A stretch of DNA of 10,844 nucleotides from Sphingomonas sanxanigenens (GCA_003240855.1 QFNN01000101.1:1-10844); one strand, 5' to 3'. Numbered from the stretch's first letter, positions 1 through 6,706 are shown. The notes: generated from the letters alone by a model not told the origin. Translations and numbers: made by a program.

Positions 1-84
1 ATCACCGCCGTCATGCGAAAGCTCGTCGTCACCGCGAACGCCCTGCTCAAAGCCGATCGATGCTGGACGCAATCTCCAGCTTGA
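1..84 (+). CDS. IS110-family transposase, C-terminal end (partial, 5' end outside window)
   Basis: Frame 1 is open from the first base to a TGA at 82-84 and encodes 27 residues containing MRKLVVTANALLKADRCW. This is the typical tail of IS110/IS116/IS902-family transposases, in which a 'MRKL-x-V-x-AN-x-LL' stretch precedes the C-terminus. The family uses a DEDD RuvC-like domain plus a Tnp domain with a catalytic serine, guided in characterised members by a bridge RNA. None of those catalytic parts lie in the window, so I cannot say whether the element is intact. It points toward, and converges with, the sensor kinase gene ending at 295. The identification rests on a short stretch, but the motif is characteristic. 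Confidence 0.75.
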   Translation: MTAVMRKLVVTANALLKADRCWTQSPA

Positions 85-99
85 TCATCACGGATACTC
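1..99 (+). mobile_element. Right end of an IS110-family insertion sequence (boundary approximate)
   Basis: After the transposase stop the sequence ttgatcatcacggatactc (81-99) resembles the short 3' ends I recall for IS110 elements, which usually lack terminal inverted repeats. I therefore place the boundary near base 99, but the left end and target core needed to prove it are outside the window. The following bases 100-184 are less GC-rich than the rest and contain no gene I can support. A palindromic repeat starts at 185. Confidence 0.45.
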
Positions 100-184
100 C
101 AGCCTCTCAACTTTGTCAACTTCCAAAGACAAAAATCGCCCTTTTCAGCCATTCCCTACAGCAACCATCGTCACGCTGCTTCGC

Positions 185-262
185 CGTCATTGCAAGCGCA
201 GCGAAGCAATCCAGACGATGCCCGGCGCAAAACAGGCTTGCTTCGCTGTGCTCGCAATGACG
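185..262. repeat. Palindromic intergenic repeat, copy 1 (sphingomonad REP/MITE-like)
   Basis: Two 30-base arms, 185-214 and 233-262, are inverted complements at 26 of 30 positions and are separated by 18 bases. The outer ends read cgtcattgcaagcgc and gctcgcaatgacg, and the inner ends read agcaatccag and caggcttgct. The arms match the type of 'cgtcattgcgagcg...gcaatccag' repeat I recall from sphingomonad genomes. It lies between the 3' ends of the IS110 transposase and the sensor kinase, 32 bases beyond the kinase stop. As RNA either strand could fold into a long hairpin, so it may end or stabilise the kinase operon transcript. It has no coding capacity of its own. Confidence 0.8.
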
Positions 263-294
263 AAATTGGGAGGCAAGCGAAAATCTCCTCCGCC

Positions 295-1638
295 TCAATC
301 CTCCAGCGGCAGGCTGAAATGGAAGCGCGCGCCTTGCCCCGGCGCGCTGTCGACCACGATGTCGCCGCCCATCGCGCGGGCGAGGCGGCGGGCGATATAA
401 AGCCCCAGCCCGCTGCCGCTGCCTTCGTCGGGCGCGACGCGGACGAACTTCTCGAAGATGCGCTCATGGTCGGCCGGATCGATGCCGCGGCCCTGATCGG
501 CGACGATCGCCACTGCCCGGTCGCCTTCCTGCTCGCACCGCACCCAGATCATCGCGTCGGCGGGCGAATGGCGCACCGCATTGCCGATCAGATTGACCAT
601 GATCTGGAGCGCGCGGCGATAATCCCCCACCGCCCACAATGTCTCGTCGCGCGGCGGCGCATCGATGCGGATGCCGCGCCCCGCCGCGCGGACGTTGAGC
701 AGACCCGACGCGTTGCGCGCCAGCTCGGCGAGATCGACAGGCTCGCTGATCGGGCGGAAATCGGGACGCTCGATCGCCTGCAGGTCGACCAGATCGTCGA
801 CCAGCGCGAGCAGATGACGCCCCGCGCTCGCAATATCCTGCGCATATTCGGCATAGTCGCGACGCAGGGGGCCGTTGGCGCGCGAGCTCAGCCCCTCGGC
901 GCTCGCGACGATACGGCCCAGCGGCGTGCGCAACGCGGCGTCCAGCCGCTCGCCGAACGCATCGTCCACCGGCGCGGCAGCCGGCGGCGCGGGCGGATCC
1001 AGATCGAGCAGAGCGCTGCCCCGATAACCGGCGAACTGCCCGTTGCCGTCGATCAGCGGCACTGCGGCGAGCCGAATCTGCGCACCGGTGGGGCGCAGCA
1101 ATGCGGGCTGCCCGCTGAACGGCCGGTGCGCCGCAAGCGCCGCCAGCAGCGGCATCGCTCCGTCGCTTTCCTCGCGAACGCTGAACAGCCGCGTCAAAGG
1201 CTGGCCGATCAACGCGGCGATCTCGACGCCCGTATCTTCGGGCTGGAGCAGGATCAGGTTGAGCGCGGCGTCGGTCTCCCACAGCCAGTCGGCGCGCGAC
1301 CGCATATAATCGTGCTGGCGCTCGGCGGGCGAGGCCGGCGCGGGCTGGGCCGCGGGCTTCTGACTCCATCCTGCAATTGCGATCGCCACCCCCTCGGCAT
1401 CGGGTCTGGCGCGTACCCAAAGGTCTAAGTCGCGGTCTCCGTCCGGCACGACCACCGCGCGAGACACCACAACCCCCAACCGGCGCGCCAGCCGCACCAG
1501 CGCCGCGACCGAGGCGATCGCGATCGGCGCGCCGCTGGCGCCCCCCGCCTTTGCATTGAGCGCGGCGAAGGCGGCGTCCGCCTCGACCAGCCGCCCGTCT
1601 GCATCGACGCGGGCGTGCACCGGGTCGCCCCTGTTCAT
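295..1638 (-). CDS. PAS-domain sensor histidine kinase lacking the phospho-acceptor histidine
   Basis: This is a 447-residue protein with no transmembrane segment, so probably cytosolic. Residues about 5-90 look like a diverged PAS fold. Residues about 107-215 look like a second PAS domain, with the typical 'DWLWETD' opening. HisKA covers about 228-292 and HATPase_c about 335-447. The ATPase boxes look intact: N box around N349 and N353, G1 DQGRGID (381-387), F box FEKF, and G2 GSGSGLGL (406-413). The H box, normally HELRTPL, reads AALRTPL, so Ala234 stands where the phosphorylated His should be and Ala235 replaces the Glu. No receiver domain is encoded nearby. The start ATG overlaps the upstream stop as ATGA and has a GGAG about six bases before it, indicating translational coupling. 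It is the last gene of the Hpt-NTase-DUF2336 operon. It could be a pseudokinase acting allosterically, as DivL does in Caulobacter. Confidence 0.85.
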   Translation of the reverse strand: MNRGDPVHARVDADGRLVEADAAFAALNAKAGGASGAPIAIASVAALVRLARRLGVVVSRAVVVPDGDRDLDLWVRARPDAEGVAIAIAGWSQKPAAQPAPASPAERQHDYMRSRADWLWETDAALNLILLQPEDTGVEIAALIGQPLTRLFSVREESDGAMPLLAALAAHRPFSGQPALLRPTGAQIRLAAVPLIDGNGQFAGYRGSALLDLDPPAPPAAAPVDDAFGERLDAALRTPLGRIVASAEGLSSRANGPLRRDYAEYAQDIASAGRHLLALVDDLVDLQAIERPDFRPISEPVDLAELARNASGLLNVRAAGRGIRIDAPPRDETLWAVGDYRRALQIMVNLIGNAVRHSPADAMIWVRCEQEGDRAVAIVADQGRGIDPADHERIFEKFVRVAPDEGSGSGLGLYIARRLARAMGGDIVVDSAPGQGARFHFSLPLED

Positions 1639-2732
1639 GCAGCACTCCGTTCCGCAAGCGCCGCCAGCGCCTGCCGATAGGTTTCGTCAAGCCGCCATGC
1701 CTCGACCGCCTCGCGCGCTGCAGCGGGTTCGAGCACGGAGAAGTCGTCGACGCAGTCGATGAGGCGCGGCTCGCCAACCCCGTTGATCGCCGCATGCTGG
1801 ACGAGGATAGCCAGCGCCGCATCGCGCCCCACGCCCGACGCCTTCAACAGCAAGGCAAGCCGGTCGGGCGCCGCATCGCGCAACGCCGCCAGCGCATGAT
1901 CGTAAGGAATCCCGCCGAGCGGCGCGAGCAAGGCCGCCGCCAGTTCGACTCGCCCGCGCGTCCATGCGTCGAGCAGCCGACGATCGTCGATCCCGCCCTC
2001 ATCCGCGAAAGCGCGCGCGAGGCGGATGGCGGCGGCATCGGTCGTCTCGCCCTCGTCATGCGCCTCGGCGATAGCGCGCCCGATGTCGGCGATCACGCGA
2101 TCGGCCAGCGCCGCCGGCACGTCGTGCAGGCGGACCAGATAGTAGCGCAGCGCAGCCGCGATCCGCCAGACGAGACGATGGAAAAGCTCTGCAGGCACGT
2201 CGCGCTGGTCTATCGCGGGTTCATAAGTCGCATCCGCGCGCCGCGCCTCGGCGAGCATCAGCGCGCGATCGGCGGCAAGCAGTCCGGCGCCTTGCCCGGT
2301 GTCGTCGACAGGATCATCGCCCCTTTCCGCAACAGCGCGCAGGGCGGCGACAATCCGGCAAGTGGCGGCGCGCCCGGCGAGAAAAGCGATCAGCGCCGTA
2401 TCGCGCAGCAATCCCGCCCGATCGAGAATGGGGAGCGCAATCGGCACGCGCGGGCTGGCGAGCGCCGCAGCCGCAGCCGGCCACTGCTCCTCGATTCGCG
2501 GGCCGAGCGCGGCGCGCAGGTCGGCCTCGACGCCGCCGACGAGCTGGTCGAACAGGCGCGACATCGCGGCCCGCACGGCGTCGGAGGGACGGTCGCCGGC
2601 CGGCAGGAAGAAATCGGCGGCTAGGCTGGATTCGCGATCCGCAGCGCTCAACGTCGCGCGCGCCGCAGCCGCAAGCAGGCGCCCGGCTCCGGGCGCGGCC
2701 TCCGCTCCCCCGTCTCTGATCGCAACAGACAT
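1635..2732 (-). CDS. DUF2336-like alpha-helical protein
   Basis: This 365-residue, Ala/Arg/Asp-rich protein is predicted to be almost entirely helical, with no signal peptide or membrane segment. The C-terminal third contains short repeated helical units, for example DRLALLLKASGVGRDAALAI, reminiscent of the HEAT-like repeats in alphaproteobacterial DUF2336 proteins. I assign DUF2336 from overall character and from its position beside a PAS kinase; no catalytic motif is visible and the biochemical function is unknown. The ATG is preceded at close range by a strong purine run, AAGGGGG. The stop overlaps the kinase start in a 4-base ATGA, so the two proteins are probably made in fixed proportion and may interact. 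The upstream membrane protein ends 35 bases before it. It could also be an unnamed helical-repeat family. Confidence 0.6.
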   Translation of the reverse strand: MSVAIRDGGAEAAPGAGRLLAAAARATLSAADRESSLAADFFLPAGDRPSDAVRAAMSRLFDQLVGGVEADLRAALGPRIEEQWPAAAAALASPRVPIALPILDRAGLLRDTALIAFLAGRAATCRIVAALRAVAERGDDPVDDTGQGAGLLAADRALMLAEARRADATYEPAIDQRDVPAELFHRLVWRIAAALRYYLVRLHDVPAALADRVIADIGRAIAEAHDEGETTDAAAIRLARAFADEGGIDDRRLLDAWTRGRVELAAALLAPLGGIPYDHALAALRDAAPDRLALLLKASGVGRDAALAILVQHAAINGVGEPRLIDCVDDFSVLEPAAAREAVEAWRLDETYRQALAALAERSAA

Positions 2733-2760
2733 GACGCCCCCTTAGTCGCCCTGTCGTGAA

Positions 2761-2778
2761 AAGGCCGTTAAGGCCGTT
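2761..2778. repeat. 9-bp perfect tandem duplication at the 3' end of the membrane-protein gene
   Basis: The unit aaggccgtt occurs twice back to back (2761-2769 and 2770-2778). The duplication spans the TAA stop of the NTase-like gene (2770-2768), so one unit encodes its last residues and the other is untranslated. It may simply be a replication-slippage duplication. Confidence 0.7.
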
Positions 2779-3949
2779 CGTTACCCTTGCGGGCGGTGAG
2801 GCGCTGCGTCATCAGCAGCGTGGCGAAAAGATAGAGCGCAGCAGCCCCCAGCCCGATGACCCAAAGGCCGAGCAACGCAAAGGGCAATTGCAACCAGATC
2901 AGCTCGTCGAGCGAGGCCAGCCAAAGCGGCGCGCGCGCTGGCCGTCCGATAAAACGATGATGGTCGCGGATCGCAACCCATAGCGCGATTGCGGTCACGG
3001 CGAGCAGCAGCGCTCCCCACCCCGCCCCGTCGCGGAACAGCCGCCAGCCCAGCGCCAGCCAGGCCGCGCCGGTCGCCGCGACGCGCCAGTTTTCCGGGGC
3101 GTTATGCCGCCAGGCCAGGGTCGCCAGCCAGCGCCCGACCGCCTCGACCGGCCCGGCCAGCAGGAGCAGGACCAGCCCCGGCCACGCCCAGCCCACCGCA
3201 AAAATGATCGCCGCCAGCAGGGTCAGCCCGATAGCCGCCCAGTCGAACCAGATCGGCGCCAGCATGGCGCGCATCGCGCGCGGAGCCGCGAGTCTGGCCA
3301 GCGGCGCAAAGATGAAGCGATCGACCATCCCGCGTGGCTGCTCGGCGGCTTCGCGCCCCAGCGCGTCCTGGACGGGTTCGGACAATATGCGCGAATCGAG
3401 GATGACGAGCGTCCCGCCCGGCGCTTCGACGAAGCGCGCACCGGCCTGCACCGCGCGGCGCAGCAATGTCGATTGCAAATCCCAGTCGCCCAGCATCGCC
3501 GACGTCGATCGCATCAACTCGCCGTCGAGCAGCAACAGCCCGCCCCAGCGCGTCTGTGCGTCAATGAGTTCCCATTCAGCCGTCTCCGGTCGGTCCGGAA
3601 GCGTCAGGATCGCCGACCCATCATGCGAAAGCAGGTGATCGAGCGTTCCAGCTCCCGTCACCAGCCCGTCGGCGACGAGCAGCAGGCGCTCTTCGGGATG
3701 AATGCGGTCGGCCGCATCGGCGACGCTGCGCGCAATGTCGACGCCCAGCCCGTCACGCTTGAGCCGATCGATGGCGGCAAGCAGCGGCGCAGGCAATCGC
3801 TCGACAAGAATGATGATGTGCGCCGCGCCCGCAGCGGCAAGCAGCCGGGCCTGATGCTCGATCAGCGTCTGGCCTGCGATCGGCAATTCGGCGCGCAAGA
3901 CTGCTTCGCCTTCCGCTTCCGCGCATGCGACGATCAGTCCGGCCAACAC
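2768..3949 (-). CDS. Nucleotidyltransferase-like protein with C-terminal membrane domain
   Basis: The 393-residue protein has two parts. Residues 1 to about 200 resemble a GT-A/sugar-phosphate nucleotidyltransferase fold: LIVACAEAEGE at the first strand, then LPIAGQTLIEHQARLLAAAG and HIIILVE, and an acidic VADGLV near 92-97. The N-terminal G-x-G-T-R-type nucleotide loop is not evident. Residues about 235-380 hold four or five hydrophobic helices arranged like a CDP-alcohol phosphatidyltransferase, but the D-G-x2-A-R...G-x3-D-x3-D signature is missing; the corresponding helix reads GPVEAVGRW. The layout recalls the bifunctional inositol-phosphate cytidylyltransferase/DIPP synthase, but both active sites look degenerate, so I would not assign an enzyme activity. 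The start is GTG at 3949 with GGGAG about ten bases upstream; a TTG follows immediately as an alternative. It is 71 bases downstream of the Hpt gene and 35 upstream of the DUF2336 gene. Confidence 0.65.
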   Translation of the reverse strand: MLAGLIVACAEAEGEAVLRAELPIAGQTLIEHQARLLAAAGAAHIIILVERLPAPLLAAIDRLKRDGLGVDIARSVADAADRIHPEERLLLVADGLVTGAGTLDHLLSHDGSAILTLPDRPETAEWELIDAQTRWGGLLLLDGELMRSTSAMLGDWDLQSTLLRRAVQAGARFVEAPGGTLVILDSRILSEPVQDALGREAAEQPRGMVDRFIFAPLARLAAPRAMRAMLAPIWFDWAAIGLTLLAAIIFAVGWAWPGLVLLLLAGPVEAVGRWLATLAWRHNAPENWRVAATGAAWLALGWRLFRDGAGWGALLLAVTAIALWVAIRDHHRFIGRPARAPLWLASLDELIWLQLPFALLGLWVIGLGAAALYLFATLLMTQRLTARKGNERP

Positions 3950-3981
3950 TTCAGATACACTCCCGCCCCGATGGAGCGGCA

Positions 3982-3999
3982 GCGTTAAGCGCTTAGCGC
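3982..3999. promoter_or_regulatory. Near-perfect 18-bp palindrome in the Hpt/NTase intergenic gap
   Basis: The core taagcgctta (3986-3995) is a perfect 10-base palindrome. It is extended by gcg/cgc after one mismatched pair, giving 18 bases with a single mismatch pair. It lies in the 71-base gap between the Hpt stop (4021) and the GTG start at 3949. It could be an operator for an internal promoter or a spurious symmetry. There is no T-run, so a simple intrinsic terminator is unlikely. Confidence 0.35.
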
Positions 4000-4020
4000 G
4001 TCAGTTGCAAAGACCGCCTC

Positions 4021-4320
4021 TCAGCGCCCGAAGCGGGCCAGCGCGCGCTCGGCGAGGCGAAGCGCAGCCTGGGTGCCGGCGACTTCCTCGGCGGCGGCAT
4101 CGGCCGCATCCATCAGCGCGGTGGCGCCGAAGCTCGCGGCAAGCCCCTTCAACCGATAGGCCGATTCCTGCCATTCGTTCGTCGTCGCGGCGGCGCGCAG
4201 CGAATCGAGATGCAGGCGCGCGCTTTCAAGGAAAGCGCGGCGAAGCTCGACAATCAGCGCGGGATCATCGCCAACGGCGGCGGCAAGCGCGGTTTCGAGG
4301 GCTCCGGGATCATAGGCCAT
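4021..4320 (-). CDS. Hpt-domain-like protein with Tyr in place of the phospho-histidine
   Basis: This 99-residue protein is a single Hpt-type helical bundle. Canonical Hpt domains phosphorylate the His of an H-x-L-K-G motif and pass phosphate between receiver domains. Here the motif is AYRLKGLAASFGA (residues 54-66): the LKG and the downstream 'S-F-G-A' match the family, but the acceptor position is Tyr55 (codon TAT, one base from the His codon CAT). The only His in the protein is H37, in the preceding helix. Size and spacing fit a stand-alone Hpt. It is the first gene of the minus-strand operon, is divergent from the TipN-like gene, and has no obvious Shine-Dalgarno sequence before its ATG. 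It may be a binding adaptor rather than a phosphotransfer protein. Confidence 0.8.
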   Translation of the reverse strand: MAYDPGALETALAAAVGDDPALIVELRRAFLESARLHLDSLRAAATTNEWQESAYRLKGLAASFGATALMDAADAAAEEVAGTQAALRLAERALARFGR

Positions 4321-4404
4321 GAAGCGTGTCTTAACGGCGACAGGGTTAACAATGCCTTGCCGTCCCCCGTTCTCATACTGTCAAAAACTGGTAAGATCGT
4401 CGCC
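4321..4404. promoter_or_regulatory. Divergent promoter region with two TTAAC half-sites
   Basis: These 84 bases separate the starts of the Hpt-like gene (minus) and the coiled-coil gene (plus), so both promoters should be here or just inside the genes. TTAAC occurs at 4331-4335 and 4346-4350, 15 bases apart start to start, and the second is part of a GTTAAC palindrome. TTAA half-sites are the core of CtrA binding sites in alphaproteobacteria, but the canonical spacing is seven bases and here the gap is eleven. A TAAGAT (4392-4397) could be a -10 element for the plus-strand gene. I see no convincing -35 for either direction. Confidence 0.4.
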
Positions 4405-6699
4405 ATGACCGGGGGATCGAAGATCGTCGGGCTTTGGGGCGACGCCCCTCCGCCCCAGGCAAGTTTTCAGGCCGAAAGCGTGGACAGCGATTTCGCGGAC
4501 GCCGGCCTTGTCGATTATGAGGAGGCCGACGCGCCCGCGCCGGAGCGCCCGACTGCAGCCATTTTATGCGCGCTTCTTGCCGTCGGCTGGGTCGGTTTCG
4601 CGATCTGGGCGACGCTGGCGGGCTTCGACTATGCCCGCCCCGCCGCGCCGCAGATCGGGCTGGCGATCGCCGTCGCCAGCGCCCCGCTCGCCCTGATCGG
4701 CGTCGTCTATCTGCTCGCGATGCGCAGCAGCCGGCGCGAGGCGCAGCGCTTCGCCGCCACCGCCGCAGCGATGCGCAGCGAGGCCGCCGCCCTCGAAGCG
4801 CGCGTCGCGAACCTCAACGCCCGCCTGGCCGAAGGTCGCGCCGCGCTCGCCGGACAGGCCGAGGAATTGCTGTCGACCGGCGAACGCTCGACGGAACGCC
4901 TTGCCGCGATCAACGGCGCGATGCGCGAAGAGGCCGCCGCGATCGATCGCCACGCCGAAACGCTGACCAAATCTGCGGAAGCGGCGCGCGCCGACATGGC
5001 CGCCTTGCTGGCCAACCTTCCCAAAGCGCAGGTTCAGGCGCGCCAGACTGCGGCCGCGCTGCAGGAAGCCGGCGCCGGAGCGGTCGAGCAGGCGGACGCC
5101 CTCGCCGCACAACTTGCCGCGCTCGGCGAGCAGGGGCGGGAAGCGCAATCGATTGCCGACGGCGCCGCGCGGCGTCTGGCCGAACATCTGGGCTTGATCG
5201 AAACGACGCACGCAACAGCGGGCCAGAAGCTCGAGGACGGCGCGGCGCAGATGAGCGCGCTCGTCGATGCCGCGCTCGGCCGCACCTCCGAGGCGCTTGA
5301 AGAAACGCGGCGCGGAATCGAAGTCCAGACGGAGGCGATGCGCGCCTCGGTCGAACAGACCCGTGCGCTGATCGCCAGCGCCAATGCCGAGGAGGCCCAG
5401 TCGCTCGCGCAACGGATCGCGCAGGTCGCGGCTGAGGTCGAGGCGATCGGCAAGTCCCTGACCGCCCACGACCATAGCGGCCACGCGATGGTCTCATGGC
5501 TTACCAACGGGCTGGGCGACATCGAAGCGCGGCTGGTTGCGCTCGACAGCGACAGCGCTCAGCGCACCGAGCGGCTTGGCGAAGCGATCGCCGCGCTTTC
5601 CGGCCATGCCGATCGGCTGTCCGGCGCGCTCTCAAACGGCGCGACCTCGGCCGAGTCGCTTATCGTCCGCGCCGAAACCCTGCTCACCGCGCTCGACGCC
5701 AGCGCGCGCGAGATTGACGAGACCTTGCCGGCCGCCCTCGCCCGTCTCGATGCGCTCACTGGTTCAAGCCGGGACCATATTGCCGGCATCGCCCCCGGCA
5801 TTACGCAGCTCGAAGCGGCGGCCAGCGAGACGATCGAGCGGCTCGCGCAGGCCGAAAAGCTGCTGGACGAGCAGCGCCAGGCCATTGCGCTTCTGACCGA
5901 AGCCGCGAACGGCCAACTGGCCGCAGGCCGCGAAGGCGCGCAGTCATTCGCCCTTCTCCTCGCCGATGCCGACGCACAGGCGCGCCGTTTCAGCGACCAT
6001 TCGGGGCCGCAGCTTATCGAAGTGATGGGCCGCGTCCGCGAAAGCGCCGAGCAGGCTGCCGAGCAGGCGCGCGAGGCGATGATGCGGATCATCCCCGATT
6101 CGACGCGCGCGCTGTCCGAAGCCAGCGCCGAGGCGCTCGAATCCGCAGTGACCAACCGGCTCGAAGCGCAGATCGCCGCGATCACCGGCGCGGCGAGACA
6201 GGCCGTCGAATCCGCCAGCAACGCATCGCAGCGCCTGACCGAGCAGATGCAGATCATGTCTGCGACGAGCGCCGAGATCGATGGTCATTTCGAGAACGCC
6301 CGCACCGCTGCCGACGAAGCCACGCGCGAGACCTTCGCGCGCCGCGTCTCGCTGCTCATCGAATCGCTTAACTCGACCGCGATCGACGTGACCAAGCTCC
6401 TATCCAACGAAGTCACCGACAGCGCCTGGGCCGCTTATCTGAAGGGCGATCGCGGCGTCTTTACGCGCCGCGCGGTGCGCCTCCTCGACGCCGCCGAGGC
6501 GCGCGAACTGCTTCGCCATTATGAGGAGGAAGCCGATTTCCGCGAGCAGGTGAACCGCTACGTCCATGATTTCGAGGCGATGCTGCGCACCGTCCTCAAC
6601 TCGCGCGAAGGCTCGCCGCTCGGCGTGACGATCCTGTCGTCGGACATGGGCAAGCTATACGTCGCGCTCGCGCAGGCGATCGAGCGGCTGCGGACCTGA
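4405..6699 (+). CDS. TipN-like polar coiled-coil membrane protein
   Basis: From ATG 4405 the product is 764 residues. Residues 1-50 are acidic and Pro-rich. Two hydrophobic helices follow at about 51-72 and 83-105, ended by the basic stretch RSSRREAQR. Residues about 107-640 are an Ala/Glu/Arg/Gln-rich heptad region with very few prolines, predicted to be a long cytoplasmic coiled coil. A separate C-terminal domain (about 643-764) contains IESLNSTAIDVTKLL, AWAAYLKGDRGVFTRRAVRL and a terminal SDMGKLYVALAQAIERL. Two N-terminal membrane helices plus a long coiled coil is the architecture of TipN, the Caulobacter new-pole landmark (roughly 880 residues there), and the C-terminal motif fits my memory of TipN-like alphaproteobacterial proteins. 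I chose ATG 4405 because an upstream in-frame extension would run through the divergent promoter and the Hpt gene. The Shine-Dalgarno sequence is weak. Other coiled-coil families remain possible. Confidence 0.7.
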   Translation: MTGGSKIVGLWGDAPPPQASFQAESVDSDFADAGLVDYEEADAPAPERPTAAILCALLAVGWVGFAIWATLAGFDYARPAAPQIGLAIAVASAPLALIGVVYLLAMRSSRREAQRFAATAAAMRSEAAALEARVANLNARLAEGRAALAGQAEELLSTGERSTERLAAINGAMREEAAAIDRHAETLTKSAEAARADMAALLANLPKAQVQARQTAAALQEAGAGAVEQADALAAQLAALGEQGREAQSIADGAARRLAEHLGLIETTHATAGQKLEDGAAQMSALVDAALGRTSEALEETRRGIEVQTEAMRASVEQTRALIASANAEEAQSLAQRIAQVAAEVEAIGKSLTAHDHSGHAMVSWLTNGLGDIEARLVALDSDSAQRTERLGEAIAALSGHADRLSGALSNGATSAESLIVRAETLLTALDASAREIDETLPAALARLDALTGSSRDHIAGIAPGITQLEAAASETIERLAQAEKLLDEQRQAIALLTEAANGQLAAGREGAQSFALLLADADAQARRFSDHSGPQLIEVMGRVRESAEQAAEQAREAMMRIIPDSTRALSEASAEALESAVTNRLEAQIAAITGAARQAVESASNASQRLTEQMQIMSATSAEIDGHFENARTAADEATRETFARRVSLLIESLNSTAIDVTKLLSNEVTDSAWAAYLKGDRGVFTRRAVRLLDAAEARELLRHYEEEADFREQVNRYVHDFEAMLRTVLNSREGSPLGVTILSSDMGKLYVALAQAIERLRT

Positions 6700-6706
6700 T
6701 CAATTC

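Noticed and set aside
190..1428. 412-residue plus-strand ORF opposite the sensor kinase
   Set aside because: It is antisense to a kinase with clear HATPase motifs, is rich in Arg/Ala/Gln with no recognisable domain, and runs through the palindromic repeat. It is a high-GC shadow.
4004..4015. Short motif ttgcaaagaccg also present near 7046-7057
   Set aside because: One copy is intergenic, the other encodes the DUF1467 N-terminus. Nothing around them matches, so it is taken as chance.
4210..4404. N-terminal extension of the coiled-coil protein back to ATG 4210
   Set aside because: It would overlap 111 bases of the Hpt gene and translate the whole divergent promoter region. The extension lacks motifs, and ATG 4405 gives a sensible N-terminus.
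4564..5484. 306-residue minus-strand ORF opposite the coiled-coil gene
   Set aside because: It is Gly/Arg-rich without motifs. The plus-strand frame has membrane helices, heptads and a conserved-looking C-terminus.
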